From Acetobacteraceae bacterium (lineage in GTDB: Bacteria > Pseudomonadota > Alphaproteobacteria > Acetobacterales > Acetobacteraceae): 23,120 bases of DNA. Shown here in pieces: positions 1 through 9,792 of this stretch. Below the pieces are notes generated by a model. It searched no databases, had not been told where the DNA came from, and saw only the letters and a program-made list of their open reading frames with translations. Location of the stretch: NCBI GenBank assembly GCA_003133265.1, contig PKWQ01000472.1, positions 1-23,120 on the forward strand, read 5' to 3'. The translations under genes were made by a program, and so were the position numbers. Every line of letters starts with the position of its first letter. The stretch's first letter is position 1.

Positions 1-412
1 TACTTGGTGTCCCGCTGGAACCGGCATCGAGACGCTGGTCAAGGTCGAGGGACACCGCTGGGCTATCGAAGACAGCTTCGAGACCGCAAAGAACGAACTG
101 GGCCTCGACCACAACGAGACCCGCCCCTGGCATGGATGGCATCGCCATGTTTCGCTGGTGATGCTGGCCTTCGCAATGATGGCCGCGATCCGTCATCGCG
201 CGAACACCACGACGCCCCCAAAAACAATGCGCCGAACCGCCAGACCCACGCACCACTGATCCGCTGGTCCAGCCAGGAAATCCGCCGCATCGCCGCTAGG
301 CTCGCGCAAAGACGCATCCAACCCGCCTACGTTATCGCATGGTCGCTCTGGCGAAGGGCACACCAAGCCTCAGCACAAAAAAGCTCATATCAAACAGAAA
401 CCGCAACTGTAA
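1..412 (+). mobile_element. IS701-like transposase, 3' end, frameshifted remnant
   Basis: The window opens inside a DDE transposase gene. The frame beginning at base 2 reads a conserved C-terminal block including GHRWAIEDSFETAKNELGL and RPWHGWHRHVSLVMLAFA, typical of IS701/IS4-like transposases. That frame stops at 257-259. The homology continues in the frame beginning at base 1 (LIRWSSQEIRRIAARLAQRR, VIAWSLWRRAHQA) and then returns to the first frame to end in KKAHIKQKPQL with TAA at 410-412. Two compensating shifts are therefore needed. One lies near the C5A5 run at about 215-225, the other in the A6 run at 377-382. Both are homopolymers, so either real decay or sequencing indels could explain them. 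The N-terminal part lies outside the window. Family assignment is from remembered motifs. Confidence 0.85.
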
Positions 413-421
413 TGCTAGACA

Positions 422-435
422 TTGATCTGCATCAA
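422..435. promoter_or_regulatory. FNR/FixK box (perfect palindrome)
   Basis: TTGAT-CTGC-ATCAA is a perfect match to the FNR/FixK consensus TTGAY-N4-RTCAA. It lies 41 bases upstream of the chosen GTG start of the DUF6134-like gene. It could place that gene and the TAXI receptor behind it under oxygen-responsive control. The operator is seen in the sequence; the regulation is inferred. Confidence 0.75.
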
Positions 436-475
436 GAGCGCGGTAAGATCCCAATCTTGAGTGGAGCACAGAATC

Positions 476-1201
476 GTGAGCGTGCCCCAACCGGCCCGCC
501 TAAATCATAGTATTCAGCGCCGGAAGTCTGTTCCGCGACGCACGCTTCTAATGGCCGGATGTGCCGGGGCCATCGGTTGCGCTCTTCCTCGCGTCGGTCA
601 TGCCGCGACAGCAATCATCTTACCGACCGCGGCCGGCAATCGACGTTTCTCGATCCTGTACAAGGGCGACAGGATCGGCGCCCATACGGTCCTGTATTCG
701 TCGGAAACCGGAGAAACGCGGATCAGCACCGAGATCCATCTCCTGGTCAAGATAGCCTTTTTTATCGTATTTGCGTTCAGTCATCGCTCCGAAGAGACTT
801 GGCGCGCCAGGCGGCTGATGACGCTGAACAGCGAAACGGTGGAACATGTCGAGACCCTCCACGTTGCGGGCGTGGCGACGTCCCAGGGATTTCGCGTGGT
901 GAGCAAGGGCGGTCCGTTTATCGCTTCCGCCGCAACCTTGACATCAAACAGCCTGTGGACGCCGGCGGTGCTGGAGCAGGCGACGGTGGTCGACGCGCAG
1001 CATGGTGGCATCATCGGTGTCAGCGCACGCAAGTTTGCCGACGAGCGAATCGCGATCGCCGGCCGACAGGTTCGCGTCACACGCTATACGCTCATCACGC
1101 CATATCTCGCCGGCAGCATCTGGTATGATGAGGAAAACCTTTGGGTGCGCGGTGAGTTTGAGCGTGACGGCTCGAATATCCAGTATGAGCTTGACACATG
1201 A
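476..1201 (+). CDS. DUF6134-like exported protein
   Basis: The protein has about 241 residues and is predicted to be exported. The N-terminus carries a twin-arginine-like sequence (PRRTLLMAGCAGAIG) followed by AHA-type residues (VGHAA), suggesting Tat export to the periplasm. The mature part starts FSILYKGDRIGAHTV and continues with paired beta-strand-like segments and a late SIWYDEENLWVRGEF motif, which resembles the DUF6134 family as I remember it. Its biochemical function is unknown. GTG at 476 is preferred over GTG at 461 because a GGAG sits about 9 bases before it; 461 remains possible. It is followed 36 bases later by the TAXI receptor gene and probably forms a two-gene operon behind the FNR/FixK box at 422-435. 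Confidence 0.75.
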   Translation: MSVPQPARLNHSIQRRKSVPRRTLLMAGCAGAIGCALPRVGHAATAIILPTAAGNRRFSILYKGDRIGAHTVLYSSETGETRISTEIHLLVKIAFFIVFAFSHRSEETWRARRLMTLNSETVEHVETLHVAGVATSQGFRVVSKGGPFIASAATLTSNSLWTPAVLEQATVVDAQHGGIIGVSARKFADERIAIAGRQVRVTRYTLITPYLAGSIWYDEENLWVRGEFERDGSNIQYELDT

Positions 1202-1237
1202 GGCGCGCCAACGAGGCGGGCAAGGGAGTACTCGGCC

Positions 1238-2221
1238 ATGCCGTTTAGACAACTGCCATGCATTGCCGCGGCGATCATGGCAAGTACCGTTGCAGGCTGC
1301 ATGGCGGTGTCGGTTGTTCTCGCTCCCACCCCGGTTACTCTCACCACCGGAACCCCCGGCGCCATCTATCATCCCGTCGGAAATGCGATCTGCCGCATGT
1401 TCAATCTGGCCGCCGAGCATCAGGTAAGGCCGTGCGTTGCGGTGAGTTCTGATGGCTCGGTGGCGAATGTCCGACAGATCGAGAGCGGCGAGGCGACGTT
1501 TGGCCTTTCGCAGACCGACGTCGCCTATGCCGCTTTTCGTGGCGAGGGGCCGTTCGCTGCTGCCGGTCCCGATCCCAAGCTGCGCATGTTGATCGCGCTC
1601 TACCCGGAAGCATTTACCGTTGTCGCTCGCGCCGATACCGGCATCCGCGATTTCCAGGATTTGCGCGGCAAGCGTGTCGGCATCGGGAAGAGCGGTGCCG
1701 GATATACCTTCACCCGCGATGTCGTCCTCGGATATTATGGCTGGACGATATCGGATCCCGAGCATGTGCTGGAACTCGATCCCGCCGAACAGAACCAAGC
1801 GCTTTGTGGCAACAAAGTCGACGCGATCATTTTTGAGGCGGGGCATCCCAATGGGCTGACCCAGGAGGCGACGACCGGCTGCCGGGCGAGGCTGGTGCGC
1901 GTCGCCGGTCCGCCGATCGATCGGCTCCTTGCTGCACATCCCTATTACATCGCGGCTGTCATCCCCGGCGGCATGTACGCCGGAAACCCCCATGGCGTCC
2001 GGACAATCGGCACGCTGGCCGTGCTCGTCACATCGAGCAATCAGCCGGACGAGCTGGCTTATGCCGTGGTCAAGGCGGTGTTCGAGAATTTTGCCGATTT
2101 CCGGCGCTTGCATCCCGCACTGCCGACCTTGGAGATCAAGGACATGGTGCCCAGTGAGGCGGTCATACCGATCCATCCAGGGGCGCTGAAATATTATCGT
2201 GAGGCTGGTCTCATCCATTAG
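1238..2221 (+). CDS. TAXI family TRAP transporter solute-binding protein
   Basis: The 327-residue protein begins with a signal sequence. Residues 18-21 read VAGC, a possible lipobox, so it may be a lipoprotein. The mature part has the family hallmarks: TTGTPGAIYHPVGNAICR near the N-terminus, SDGSVANVRQIESGEATFGL with the SQTDVAY motif, and LRGKRVGIGKSGAGYTFTRD in the second lobe. TAXI receptors deliver small organic anions to a fused DctQM-type membrane component, but no such gene lies in the window, so the receptor looks orphan here or works with a distant partner. The start ATG has AGGGAG about 9 bases upstream. It ends in TAG. It probably shares a transcript with the DUF6134-like gene. Confidence 0.88.
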   Translation: MPFRQLPCIAAAIMASTVAGCMAVSVVLAPTPVTLTTGTPGAIYHPVGNAICRMFNLAAEHQVRPCVAVSSDGSVANVRQIESGEATFGLSQTDVAYAAFRGEGPFAAAGPDPKLRMLIALYPEAFTVVARADTGIRDFQDLRGKRVGIGKSGAGYTFTRDVVLGYYGWTISDPEHVLELDPAEQNQALCGNKVDAIIFEAGHPNGLTQEATTGCRARLVRVAGPPIDRLLAAHPYYIAAVIPGGMYAGNPHGVRTIGTLAVLVTSSNQPDELAYAVVKAVFENFADFRRLHPALPTLEIKDMVPSEAVIPIHPGALKYYREAGLIH

Positions 2222-2445
2222 CGAAAGTATGAGTGTCCTCTCTGATTGGAGTTATTCGGGTCAAGCCGCTTCTCTCGCCTGAAGCCCTTCCCATGGGTCA
2301 CTCGCTTCTCTTCGCCGTCGGCGCAAGGCCGCCGCATGATGGAGTCAGGAGGGCGAGGCGTGAGGGCGCCGCGGACATCGGCGAGCAGAAAATTGATGGC
2401 GTCGAGCGAGTGCAGCTGGAAGCTGCGCCCCCTTCGTAACCGACG

Positions 2446-3852
2446 TCATAGCCACATCCAAAGCATGCCAATCACGAGCGTGATGACGGTCAGCGGCGCG
2501 CCGACCCGGAAGTAGTCCCAGAAGCCGATCTCGACCCCGCGCGTGGCGGCCTTCTGCACCACGATCAGGTTCGCGATGGAACCAAGGATGGTGAAATTGC
2601 CCGCCAAAGTGGATGCCATGGCGATGGTCAGCCATGCTGTGGCGTGATCCGGCAAGGATTCAACGAAAGGCTTCATCATCAGCACCGCCGGCACGTTGCT
2701 GACCAAGTTGGACAGCACGGCCGTGACCGCGCTCAGAATAGGGATTTGATCGAGGTGCAGGCGGCTGACGCGCGCGACCAGGTCGGGTGTCAGCAGGGCG
2801 CGCTGCGCCCCGGCAACGATGATGAACAATCCGACGAACATCAGCAGCAGCGACCAATCGATCTCGGCATAGACCCGCTCGCTCTTGACGCGCCGCGTGA
2901 GCAGCAGAAGACCCCCGATGATGATGGCCGCCTTGGCCGGCGGCTGCCCCACGAAGAACAGTATGACCATCGCCGCGGTTGCCACCAGCGCGCGTCCGAC
3001 AAGCACGCGATTGACGCGGATGTTAACCCTGACCGCCGTCATCTGGCCGCCACCGGCGAATTCCTCACGGTGGCACAGGGCCACCAATCCGACGGTGATG
3101 ACCAGTCCGACCAGCGCGATCGGCCCGAGCGCCAGAGTAAACGTCGTGTAGGGGATCTGCGAGAAGCTGCCGATCATGATGTTCTGCGGGTTGCCGGTGA
3201 TCGTGGCGGTCGATCCGACGTTGGAGGCCATCGCCACCGTCAGCAGGTAGGGCGCCGGCTTGCGGCCCATGCGCAGCGTCAGGTCCAGGACCAGCGGAGC
3301 GAGCACCAGGCAGATCGCGTCATTGACCAGGAAAGCCGAGAAGATACCGGACGTGGCAGTCACCGCGCACAACAGGATCAACGGTCGTTTCGCGTGCTCG
3401 AGGACCCATGTCGTGGCGATCACAAAAAAACCGGACAAGCGCAGGCTGGCCACGACGATCATCATGCCGAGCAGCAATGTGATGGTGTCTAGGTCAATCG
3501 CCTTGTAGGCATCTTCCAGCGGCAGCACACCGGAGGCGACCATAAGGCCGGCGCCCACCAGCGCCACGCCGGCACGATCGATTCTGTGTCCCGGTATCTT
3601 GCCGATGGCGAGGGCCAGATAGCTTGCGACGAAGATGACGAGAGCCGCGACCTTCCTCGTGTCCTCATCGAGCCTGGGGCTGGCCGGTAGCACGCTTGGC
3701 GCCACTGCGGCGATCAAGCTGACGATGAGGACCAGCACGACCAACGCGACCCCCACGATTCCGGGCCAGCGGCGTCGCTGAGGAGGTCCACCTGTCTTCA
3801 GCCGCGTATTTTCGGGGCCAGCTACCGCCGATGTGGTCTGGGTATCACGCAT
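2446..3852 (-). CDS. SLC13/ArsB-NhaD-type anion transporter
   Basis: This is a polytopic inner-membrane protein of 468 residues. It has an ion-transporter core with many hydrophobic helices. The diagnostic loop SNVGSTATITGNPQNIMIGS in the first half and the repeat-like SNLVSNVPAVLMMKP and GNFTILGSIANLIVV in the second half are typical of the ArsB/NhaD/SLC13 (IT) superfamily. The substrate cannot be read from the sequence; dicarboxylate, arsenite, sulfate or Na+/H+ exchange are all possible. The open frame extends back to 4071, but that part runs into an IS3 remnant. The ATG at 3850-3852, preceded by AAGAAG, is preferred. It converges with the TAXI gene across 224 bases in which I see nothing recognisable. 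Confidence 0.85.
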   Translation of the reverse strand: MRDTQTTSAVAGPENTRLKTGGPPQRRRWPGIVGVALVVLVLIVSLIAAVAPSVLPASPRLDEDTRKVAALVIFVASYLALAIGKIPGHRIDRAGVALVGAGLMVASGVLPLEDAYKAIDLDTITLLLGMMIVVASLRLSGFFVIATTWVLEHAKRPLILLCAVTATSGIFSAFLVNDAICLVLAPLVLDLTLRMGRKPAPYLLTVAMASNVGSTATITGNPQNIMIGSFSQIPYTTFTLALGPIALVGLVITVGLVALCHREEFAGGGQMTAVRVNIRVNRVLVGRALVATAAMVILFFVGQPPAKAAIIIGGLLLLTRRVKSERVYAEIDWSLLLMFVGLFIIVAGAQRALLTPDLVARVSRLHLDQIPILSAVTAVLSNLVSNVPAVLMMKPFVESLPDHATAWLTIAMASTLAGNFTILGSIANLIVVQKAATRGVEIGFWDYFRVGAPLTVITLVIGMLWMWL

Positions 3853-4009
3853 ATATCTTCTTATCACATCGGCCACGGCAGCGAGAATGAGCCGAAACTG
3901 CACCGCCAATCCAAAATCATATGTGGACATCGAGTAATCGCGGTCGGCGGATAGGATGTCGATAGTGCCGTGATCCAGGCGCTGTCGCCTAGTGGTTTGC
4001 ACCATGGGA

Positions 4010-4230
4010 GCTGTTCGTACTCCTTCTTCCAGTTGAAGTAGGTCGCCCGGCTGATGCCAGCCTTGCGGCAAATATCCGCCACCGGCACGCCGTCACGGCC
4101 TTGCTTCAGGATGAACGCCTTCTGCGCGTCCGAGAACTTGGATGCCTTCATCGTTTTCCACCCCTCCCAGCCGGGAAAGCTAGAGGGGAAAACTCCAACC
4201 AAAAACGATCCGGTTTCCGGGGATCAGATC
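4010..4230 (-). mobile_element. IS3-family orfA remnant (3' truncated)
   Basis: On the minus strand an ATG at 4149-4151 opens MKASKFSDAQKAFILKQG followed by VADICRKAGISRATYFNWKK, the helix-turn-helix N-terminus of IS3-family OrfA. Homology stops soon after FNWKKEYEQ, so the rest of orfA and all of orfB are missing. Upstream, the bases about 4206-4230 read TGATCTGATCCCCGGAAAC on the minus strand and may be the left inverted repeat. The edges are approximate. The remnant lies directly upstream of the anion transporter and may have replaced its original promoter. Confidence 0.75.
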
Positions 4231-4335
4231 AGCTCTGATGACTGGACAAGGTAGTGGAGGGGACACACAATCGATGGTCCCATCATTCGACGGTCGCCAT
4301 TTGGCCGTGAAGGCGCGAGTCGCCTTCCTGCCGGA

Positions 4336-5376
4336 TCAGGTGCGAAAACCGATGAACGCCTGCGGAATGCTGTGGATATCGGTCAGGATTTCCCGCTGCA
4401 GGCCGGGCGGCGCATCCGGCGGGAAGTTGAGGTCGATTGAATCAGCCGCCCCACCGAACCGCGTTCCGATAACACCGGCGATCTCCGCATAGGTACCGCA
4501 GGCCGCGAAAATCCGCACCACATCGTCCGACACCAGTTTTGGCATCTCCTGCCACCGCCCCGCGACCGTCAGTGCGTGCAGCGCCAAGTTCAGCTCCTCC
4601 AGGCCATGCAGCGCAAGAATAGGCAGGTAGGTGCGCGTGGATGCATAGAGCGCAACGCGCCCACGCACCCACTCCATCGCGGCCGCGACCGCGGCTGCAT
4701 CCGGGCCGGTTGCCACGAAGCCGCCGCCGTGTACGTCGAAATAGGCGCGCTTTCGGCCGCTGCGGCGCATGCCTTCCTCGATGCGCGGCAGACAGATCTG
4801 TTCCAGATAAAGCCGCGAGCAGAGAGGATGCAGCCGTACGCCGTCGCAAACCTCGCCAGCGACCCGCAGCATCGCCTCGCCGACCGCGGCGATGGTGACC
4901 GGCACCATCGGCAGACCAGTTGGCTCCGGCGAGAAATCCGGCGTCATCAGCGTCAGCTTGTAGTGCTCGCCTTGGTAGTCGAGCTTTGCCCCGGTTTCCC
5001 AACTGCGCCAGATCGCGCGCAGCGCTCGCACATAATCGCGCAGCCGCGGCGCGGGCGGCGTCCACGGGATGCCGAAGCGCCGCTCGTTATGGCCCTTCAC
5101 CTGGCTCCCCAACCCGAGCACGAACCGGCCGTTGGAATTTGCATGGAGGTCCCAGGCCTGTGAGGCTATCACCGTCGGGCTGCGGGGGAAGGCAACCGCG
5201 ATCGAGGGCGTGAGTTCGATCCGCTCGGTAGCCAGGGCCGCGAGGGCCAGCGGCGTGAACGGGTCGTGGCCCAGTTCGACCGTCATCACCGCATCGAAGC
5301 CGACCGCCTCCGCAGCCGCGCCAGCAGGTCCCGCCTCACGCCAGTGCCGCATCGGAAGGGTGGTGAAGACGCGCAT
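4336..5376 (-). CDS. LLM-class flavin/F420-dependent oxidoreductase (TIGR03617-like)
   Basis: The protein has 346 residues with a luciferase-like TIM-barrel. Visible family features are the opening MRVFTTLP, GFDAVMTVELGHDPFTPLAL, the block AFPRSPTVIASQAWDLHANS, GRFVLGLGSQVKGHNERRFG, and YVRALRAIWRSW. This layout matches the TIGR03617 F420-dependent LLM group as I remember it. Whether the cofactor is F420 or FMN cannot be decided here. The ATG at 5374-5376 was chosen because GAGGAG lies 6-7 bases before it and homology begins exactly there; the open frame runs further upstream to 5691 without recognisable content. It lies 176 bases downstream of the TauE/SafE gene on the same strand and may be co-transcribed. 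The reading frame is intact. Confidence 0.85.
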   Translation of the reverse strand: MRVFTTLPMRHWREAGPAGAAAEAVGFDAVMTVELGHDPFTPLALAALATERIELTPSIAVAFPRSPTVIASQAWDLHANSNGRFVLGLGSQVKGHNERRFGIPWTPPAPRLRDYVRALRAIWRSWETGAKLDYQGEHYKLTLMTPDFSPEPTGLPMVPVTIAAVGEAMLRVAGEVCDGVRLHPLCSRLYLEQICLPRIEEGMRRSGRKRAYFDVHGGGFVATGPDAAAVAAAMEWVRGRVALYASTRTYLPILALHGLEELNLALHALTVAGRWQEMPKLVSDDVVRIFAACGTYAEIAGVIGTRFGGAADSIDLNFPPDAPPGLQREILTDIHSIPQAFIGFRT

Positions 5377-5552
5377 ATTGCTCTCCTCGCTGTATCGGCC
5401 TGCCTGCTCTATCCCGTGCGGACGGCCACCGAGACGACGTATCGGCAGATCATGTGCCGATGATTGCGTCGATTTGCTCCGGTGTATAGCCGATCGAGGC
5501 AAGAGTGGTTGTAACTCTGCATTGAACTGACCCTCTTCTCCAAATCGGTAGG

Positions 5553-6362
5553 CTACCGATCCACGAACGGGCTCAAGATCCATGCGCGCTGCTGCCATAG
5601 GATCAACAACCCGGCGATCACCATAACTGACACGGCAAATTGGCGGAATCGACGTGGAGCAAGACGATGCAGCCACGGGCGCGTCACCCATATGGCCAAC
5701 ACAGCACCGGCGCCCGCAAAAATACCATGCCGGACCAGGTCCCAGTTCAATACGCCGAACGTCAGATACATAAAATTCTTGACGATCTGGATCGACAGGG
5801 AATTGACGGCGCGGGTCGCCAGCATCCGCTCCTTGGCCAGCCCGTAATTGAGGTAGAAGGGATTAGCAAGGAGACCACTCGCGCCGACAACTGCCGATGT
5901 CAGCCCGGAGGCGAACGATACAGGCAGAAACCAAGGTAGACGCATGCGGAACGACCAGGGGTGGTCGCCTAGCTGATATTGCAAGAACGTGCTGACCAAA
6001 AACAATCCTAGATAGATCTGTATCAACCGTGCGTCGGCCTGGGCAAAGGCCCAGCCACCTAGAATTGCGCCCGCAGTCGCTCCAGGCACATACCACCGCA
6101 CCACGCGCCATTCGACATGGCCCCAGAAGAGAACGATCCTGGCCGGGCTGGCAATGAAGCTGGCAAACGTGATCACCGGAGCGATTGCGTGACCGCGGAG
6201 CAACGCGGCAATGGCAGCTACAATCAGGATGCTGCCACCGCCAGCCGACAGCGTGCTGATCGCCCAGCTGGCAAAGCCAGCCAGAAAGAGACCGAGGTCG
6301 ATCACGGTCGTATCCAACTGTTCAGCGGACCCGAATGCGCACGCTGTCAGCGACCGCTTCAC
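5553..6362 (-). CDS. TauE/SafE family permease
   Basis: The 269-residue membrane protein belongs to the TauE/SafE (DUF81) family, which exports sulfite, sulfoacetate or other small anions. Motifs include WAISTLSAGGGSILIVAAI near the N-terminus, ITFASFIASPARIVLF, and in the second half SFASGLTSAVVGASGLLANP, the typical family repeat. Hydrophobic segments fill most of the chain. The ATG at 6362 would overlap the end of the disrupted membrane-fusion gene (stop at 6322) by about 40 bases. A start at TTG 6317 or GTG 6305 would avoid this and trim the non-hydrophobic leader, so the start is uncertain. The gene is intact and ends in TAG. It is last in the decaying efflux operon and its substrate is unknown. 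Confidence 0.85.
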   Translation of the reverse strand: MKRSLTACAFGSAEQLDTTVIDLGLFLAGFASWAISTLSAGGGSILIVAAIAALLRGHAIAPVITFASFIASPARIVLFWGHVEWRVVRWYVPGATAGAILGGWAFAQADARLIQIYLGLFLVSTFLQYQLGDHPWSFRMRLPWFLPVSFASGLTSAVVGASGLLANPFYLNYGLAKERMLATRAVNSLSIQIVKNFMYLTFGVLNWDLVRHGIFAGAGAVLAIWVTRPWLHRLAPRRFRQFAVSVMVIAGLLILWQQRAWILSPFVDR

Positions 6363-7424
6363 CCGGAAAGAGGATCACCCGTTCGTCGGCTGCGAGCCCT
6401 TTTGCCACGGCAGCCTCAATGGTGCTCCGGCGTATAACGGTCACGGCACGCTTATGGGCCCGGCCATCCGCTGCGACGAACACCGACCATCCGTCTCGTT
6501 ATCGGAACAGTGCGCCCGCCGGCACGACAATCGCGTCGTCCAGCGCGGCGATGACGATACGAACATCGACACGGTAGGCATCGCCCAGTGAAGCTCGTTC
6601 AATGGCTGGCGAAGTGATATCGATTACGACGTCGGTTCGCTGCTCGTCCACTCCCAACGCCGACACCTTGGTGAAAGCGCCTGGCTCCACGAGGCGCACC
6701 CTGCCTTCAAGTGGCATGTCGCCACCCCAGCCCTCGATGCGTACCGGATCGCCCGAATGGACACGTACCGCATCAGTGGTGAGCACATCGGCGACCACCT
6801 CCAGGTCGGTGGGATCGCCGATCTCAACCAGAGGAGCGCCAAGCGAGACAGGCGCCTCACTCTTCTGCATTACACGCAGGATGCGCCCCGTGCTCTGCCG
6901 CATGCCGGGCGAGGCGCGCCGCCTCCAATTCGCGCAAGGCGGTGTGCAGTGCGAGGGCGTCGCGCTCCAGTCGGCTGTGCGGAGCGGCCCCTTGCGCAAC
7001 CAGGGTGCGGGACCGGTCTGCATCCACCCGCGCCTTGCTCGGCGATCCGCTCTGCCTGGGCGACAACAGCGCCAGCCCGCGCCAGCATCGCCTCAGCAGC
7101 GCCGAGCCGCTGCTCGGCCTCCTGTCGGGCTCTCGGGTCGAGCAACGGCGCCCGGCTGGGCAGAATGGAAGCGACGACCGCACCGGCCTCGACCGCATCG
7201 CCGGCCATGAGATCGATACGAAGCAAAGTGCCAGCAAGCGGCGCTGCCACGACGTAGCGTTCGCGTACCCTGGTCTGGCCATCCTCAAGGATCGTCTCTT
7301 CAAATCGCTCACCCTGGACGCGAGCGGTCTCGACGTCCACGGGGGATGGCCAGAATGCCCAGCCGAGGACCATGAGGAGCATGACGCCCCCGGACAACAA
7401 CAGCAGGCGTCTGAGCCACCACAT
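6322..7424 (-). pseudogene. HlyD/DevB-like membrane-fusion protein, multiply disrupted
   Basis: This is the remnant of a periplasmic adaptor for the ABC exporter encoded just upstream. The start (MWWLRRLLLLSGGVMLLMVL) gives a membrane anchor, and ERYVVAAPLAGTLLRIDLMAGDAV is the first lipoyl-like half. Near 7035 the homology moves to another frame (ARVDADRSRTLVAQG, coiled-coil part) and near 6890 to a third (GRILRVMQKSEAPVSLG, then GDPTDLEVVADVL). At the second junction about a dozen expected residues seem to be missing. In the third frame an in-frame TAA at 6499-6501 interrupts ALFR-RDGWSVFVAADGRA, which continues to TGA at 6322. At least three lesions make a functional product very unlikely. 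The ATG lies 4 bases after the permease stop, showing the original operon. Confidence 0.88.
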
Positions 7425-7428
7425 CGTC

Positions 7429-9792
7429 CTACTCCCGCGCCTTCAGCACACCGACGAGATCAAGGCGATTGATCTGGTGGCGCACCAACAGTGCACTGGC
7501 GGCACCGCTCAAGAGGACCACCGCCCCAGCCAGCGCATAGCTTCGCGGCTGGATTATCGCCGGGATCTGGAACATTTCCGTGTCGTGCAAGGCGATCAGA
7601 CCACGCACGAGCCAGTAGCCCAGCCATAGTCCGATCGGGACCGCGATCAACAGCTGCAGAAGCAGCTCGCCGAACAGCAACCAGGCAACCTCGGCACGAG
7701 TGAAACCCAGCACCCGCAGGCCCGCGAGTTCCCAGGCTCGCTCCTGCAGCGCAATGCGTGCGTGGTTGTAGACCACGCCGATCGCGATCACGATGGAGAA
7801 AGCCGACAGAATGCCAGCCATCACGAGAACAAAAGTCTGTGTCGTCTCCCGGAACTGCCGCAATGACACGGCACGATCACTGATGGTCGCCACCTTCGGC
7901 CGATCCAGCAGCGCCCGGCGCAACACGACATCGTTTGCATTTGCTACGGAAACACCGACCGCGCTGATGCTATCTGCTTCGCCCAATAGCCGGTTAAGCG
8001 CGCCAATCTGGATATAGGCCCCGATACCCAGCAACTCATCCAGCAGCCCCACCACCGGCATTTGGGTGTGGATCTGCTGGCTTTCGAGGATCTCGACGGC
8101 CACGACTTGGCCGGGGTGCAGGTCGAGGCGGCGTGCCAGCCGGCTGGACAGCAGCAGACCATCTTCCGGGGGCGGCACGACGCGGAGATCAGCGTTGACG
8201 AGACGCCGCAATACGGGGTTCGGCGGTAGCCCCGTAATTGCCGTTCGATAGCTGTACTGACCGGCGCGCAGTCGGACCGGGACGATACGGTAGGCTTCCG
8301 TCATCAACACGCCAGGCAGATGGGCAATCTCGCGCTGGGCACGCCCAGGGACTGCGGTCGTGAAACCGACGACCACATCCGCGCGGTCCGCCGCGGCGAA
8401 CTGCACGTCGATCATGAAGTCGAGCGCATCCTGCCAGAACAGCGTGACCACGATGATCGGCACGGCGAGTGCTATGCCGGCGATGATGAGTGCCGCGCGC
8501 AGCGGGCGGTCGGTCAGGCTGCGCATCACCATGCGCTGGCGCATCGACAGGCGGCGGATCCAGCCAAGTCTGTCGAGTACGCCGTGCCGGTAGGCGCGTG
8601 GCGCCTGTGGTCGCATCGCCTCGGCTGGTGCAAGCCGCGCCACAGACTCCACGGCGCCGATCGCTCCGGCGACACCTGCCAACAAGCCAAGGCCAATCGC
8701 GACGAGCGGCACCCAGGCCGCGATGTGAAAAGCCAAGTGCGGGAAGCGGAAAAAGCTGGTGTAGCTCATCACCATCATGCGCGCCAACCAGAGTCCGAGA
8801 AGAACACCCAGCAGGGCACCGGCTCCAACAACGACGAGTGCGAACTTGACGTAATGCCAGGGAATTGCCGGATTGCCCTAGCCGAGCGCTTTCAATGCAG
8901 CGATCTGCTCGCGCTGCGCGCGTATCAGCCGGTCGAGCATGCCATGCAGCAGGAAGATGGCGACCGCAAGGAATATGGCCGGGATCGTGGTGGCCATCAC
9001 CTGCTGCTGGGCGATCTCGTCCGTCAGAAAGCGGTGCGACGGCTGATCGGCGCGGCCATAGGCGACGAGGCCGCCATAGGGCTCTAGCAACGCGTCCAGT
9101 GTGGCTAGGACGGCAGGCAGATTGGCGCCTGGCGCCAGGCTCGCAACGACATCATTGAACCCACCTTCCATGTCGAATGCGGCGGCCAATGCCTTGCGGC
9201 CCATCCATAGGATGCCGTAGCGCCGATCATCAGGAATTGGGTCACCAGGGCGGGTCGCGAACACGTATTCCACTGACAGCACGATCCCTACCACGCGCAA
9301 CGGCTGTAGCCGGCCGTTAAAGATGGCGGTGATCGTATCGCCGGAGCGGAGCTAGTTGGCGGCGGCGAACGCCTCGCTGACCAGCACCTCATCGACAGCA
9401 CCAGGCGTTATCAGCCGGCCCTGGCGAAGATGCAGTCGATTGAGTTGTGGCGCGCCGTCTTCGGGGAGCGACAGAACATGCGCGGTGAGCGGCTCCCCGT
9501 CGCTGCCCAGCGTGACAGTCACATCCTCGGCTACGCGCGTCTCGACCAAACCGATGCCGGATATCATCGCAATCCGCGCAGCAATCGCCAGCGGGACGCT
9601 TTTGGCGCTGGCAAATACGGTGGAGAAGTGAGCCTCATCATAAAACGCAGCCTGCGAGGCGATCAGCGACTGGTATGTGGCGGTCGCCGCCACGAGGACA
9701 GCGATCCCGCAAGCCAGCACCAGTGCAATGGTGAACACCTGGCCGCGCATCCGGCCGAGGTCGCGGACAAGCTTGCGGTTCAACATTCTCAC
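7429..9792 (-). pseudogene. MacB/DevC-like ABC permease (FtsX type) with two in-frame TAG codons
   Basis: This is one continuous frame of 787 codons, interrupted by TAG at 9352-9354 (codon 147) and 8878-8880 (codon 305) and ending in TAG at 7429. The three pieces join without a shift: EAFAAAN-stop-LRSGDTITAIFNG, then IAALKALG-stop-GNPAIPWHYVKFALV. The full product would be a duplicated FtsX permease: N-terminal helix RGQVFTIALVLACGIAVLV, a periplasmic domain, three helices, a second copy, and a final GVLKARE. Length is normal for the family. At the second stop, homologues as I recall usually have tyrosine (LKALGY). The GTG start overlaps the ATPase stop by 4 bases, indicating translational coupling. 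With the neighbouring adaptor broken, loss of function is the simplest reading. Confidence 0.85.

Noticed and set aside
944..2218. 424-codon open frame on the minus strand
   Set aside because: It lies antisense to the clearly recognisable DUF6134-like and TAXI genes. Its translation is rich in Arg/Gly/His with no domain motif.
2644..3492. 282-codon open frame on the plus strand
   Set aside because: Antisense shadow of the anion transporter. The composition (many D, R, H, Q) is typical of reversed membrane-protein coding sequence.
8320..9087. 255-codon open frame on the plus strand
   Set aside because: Antisense to the ABC permease, whose minus-strand frame shows family motifs; no homology seen in the plus frame.
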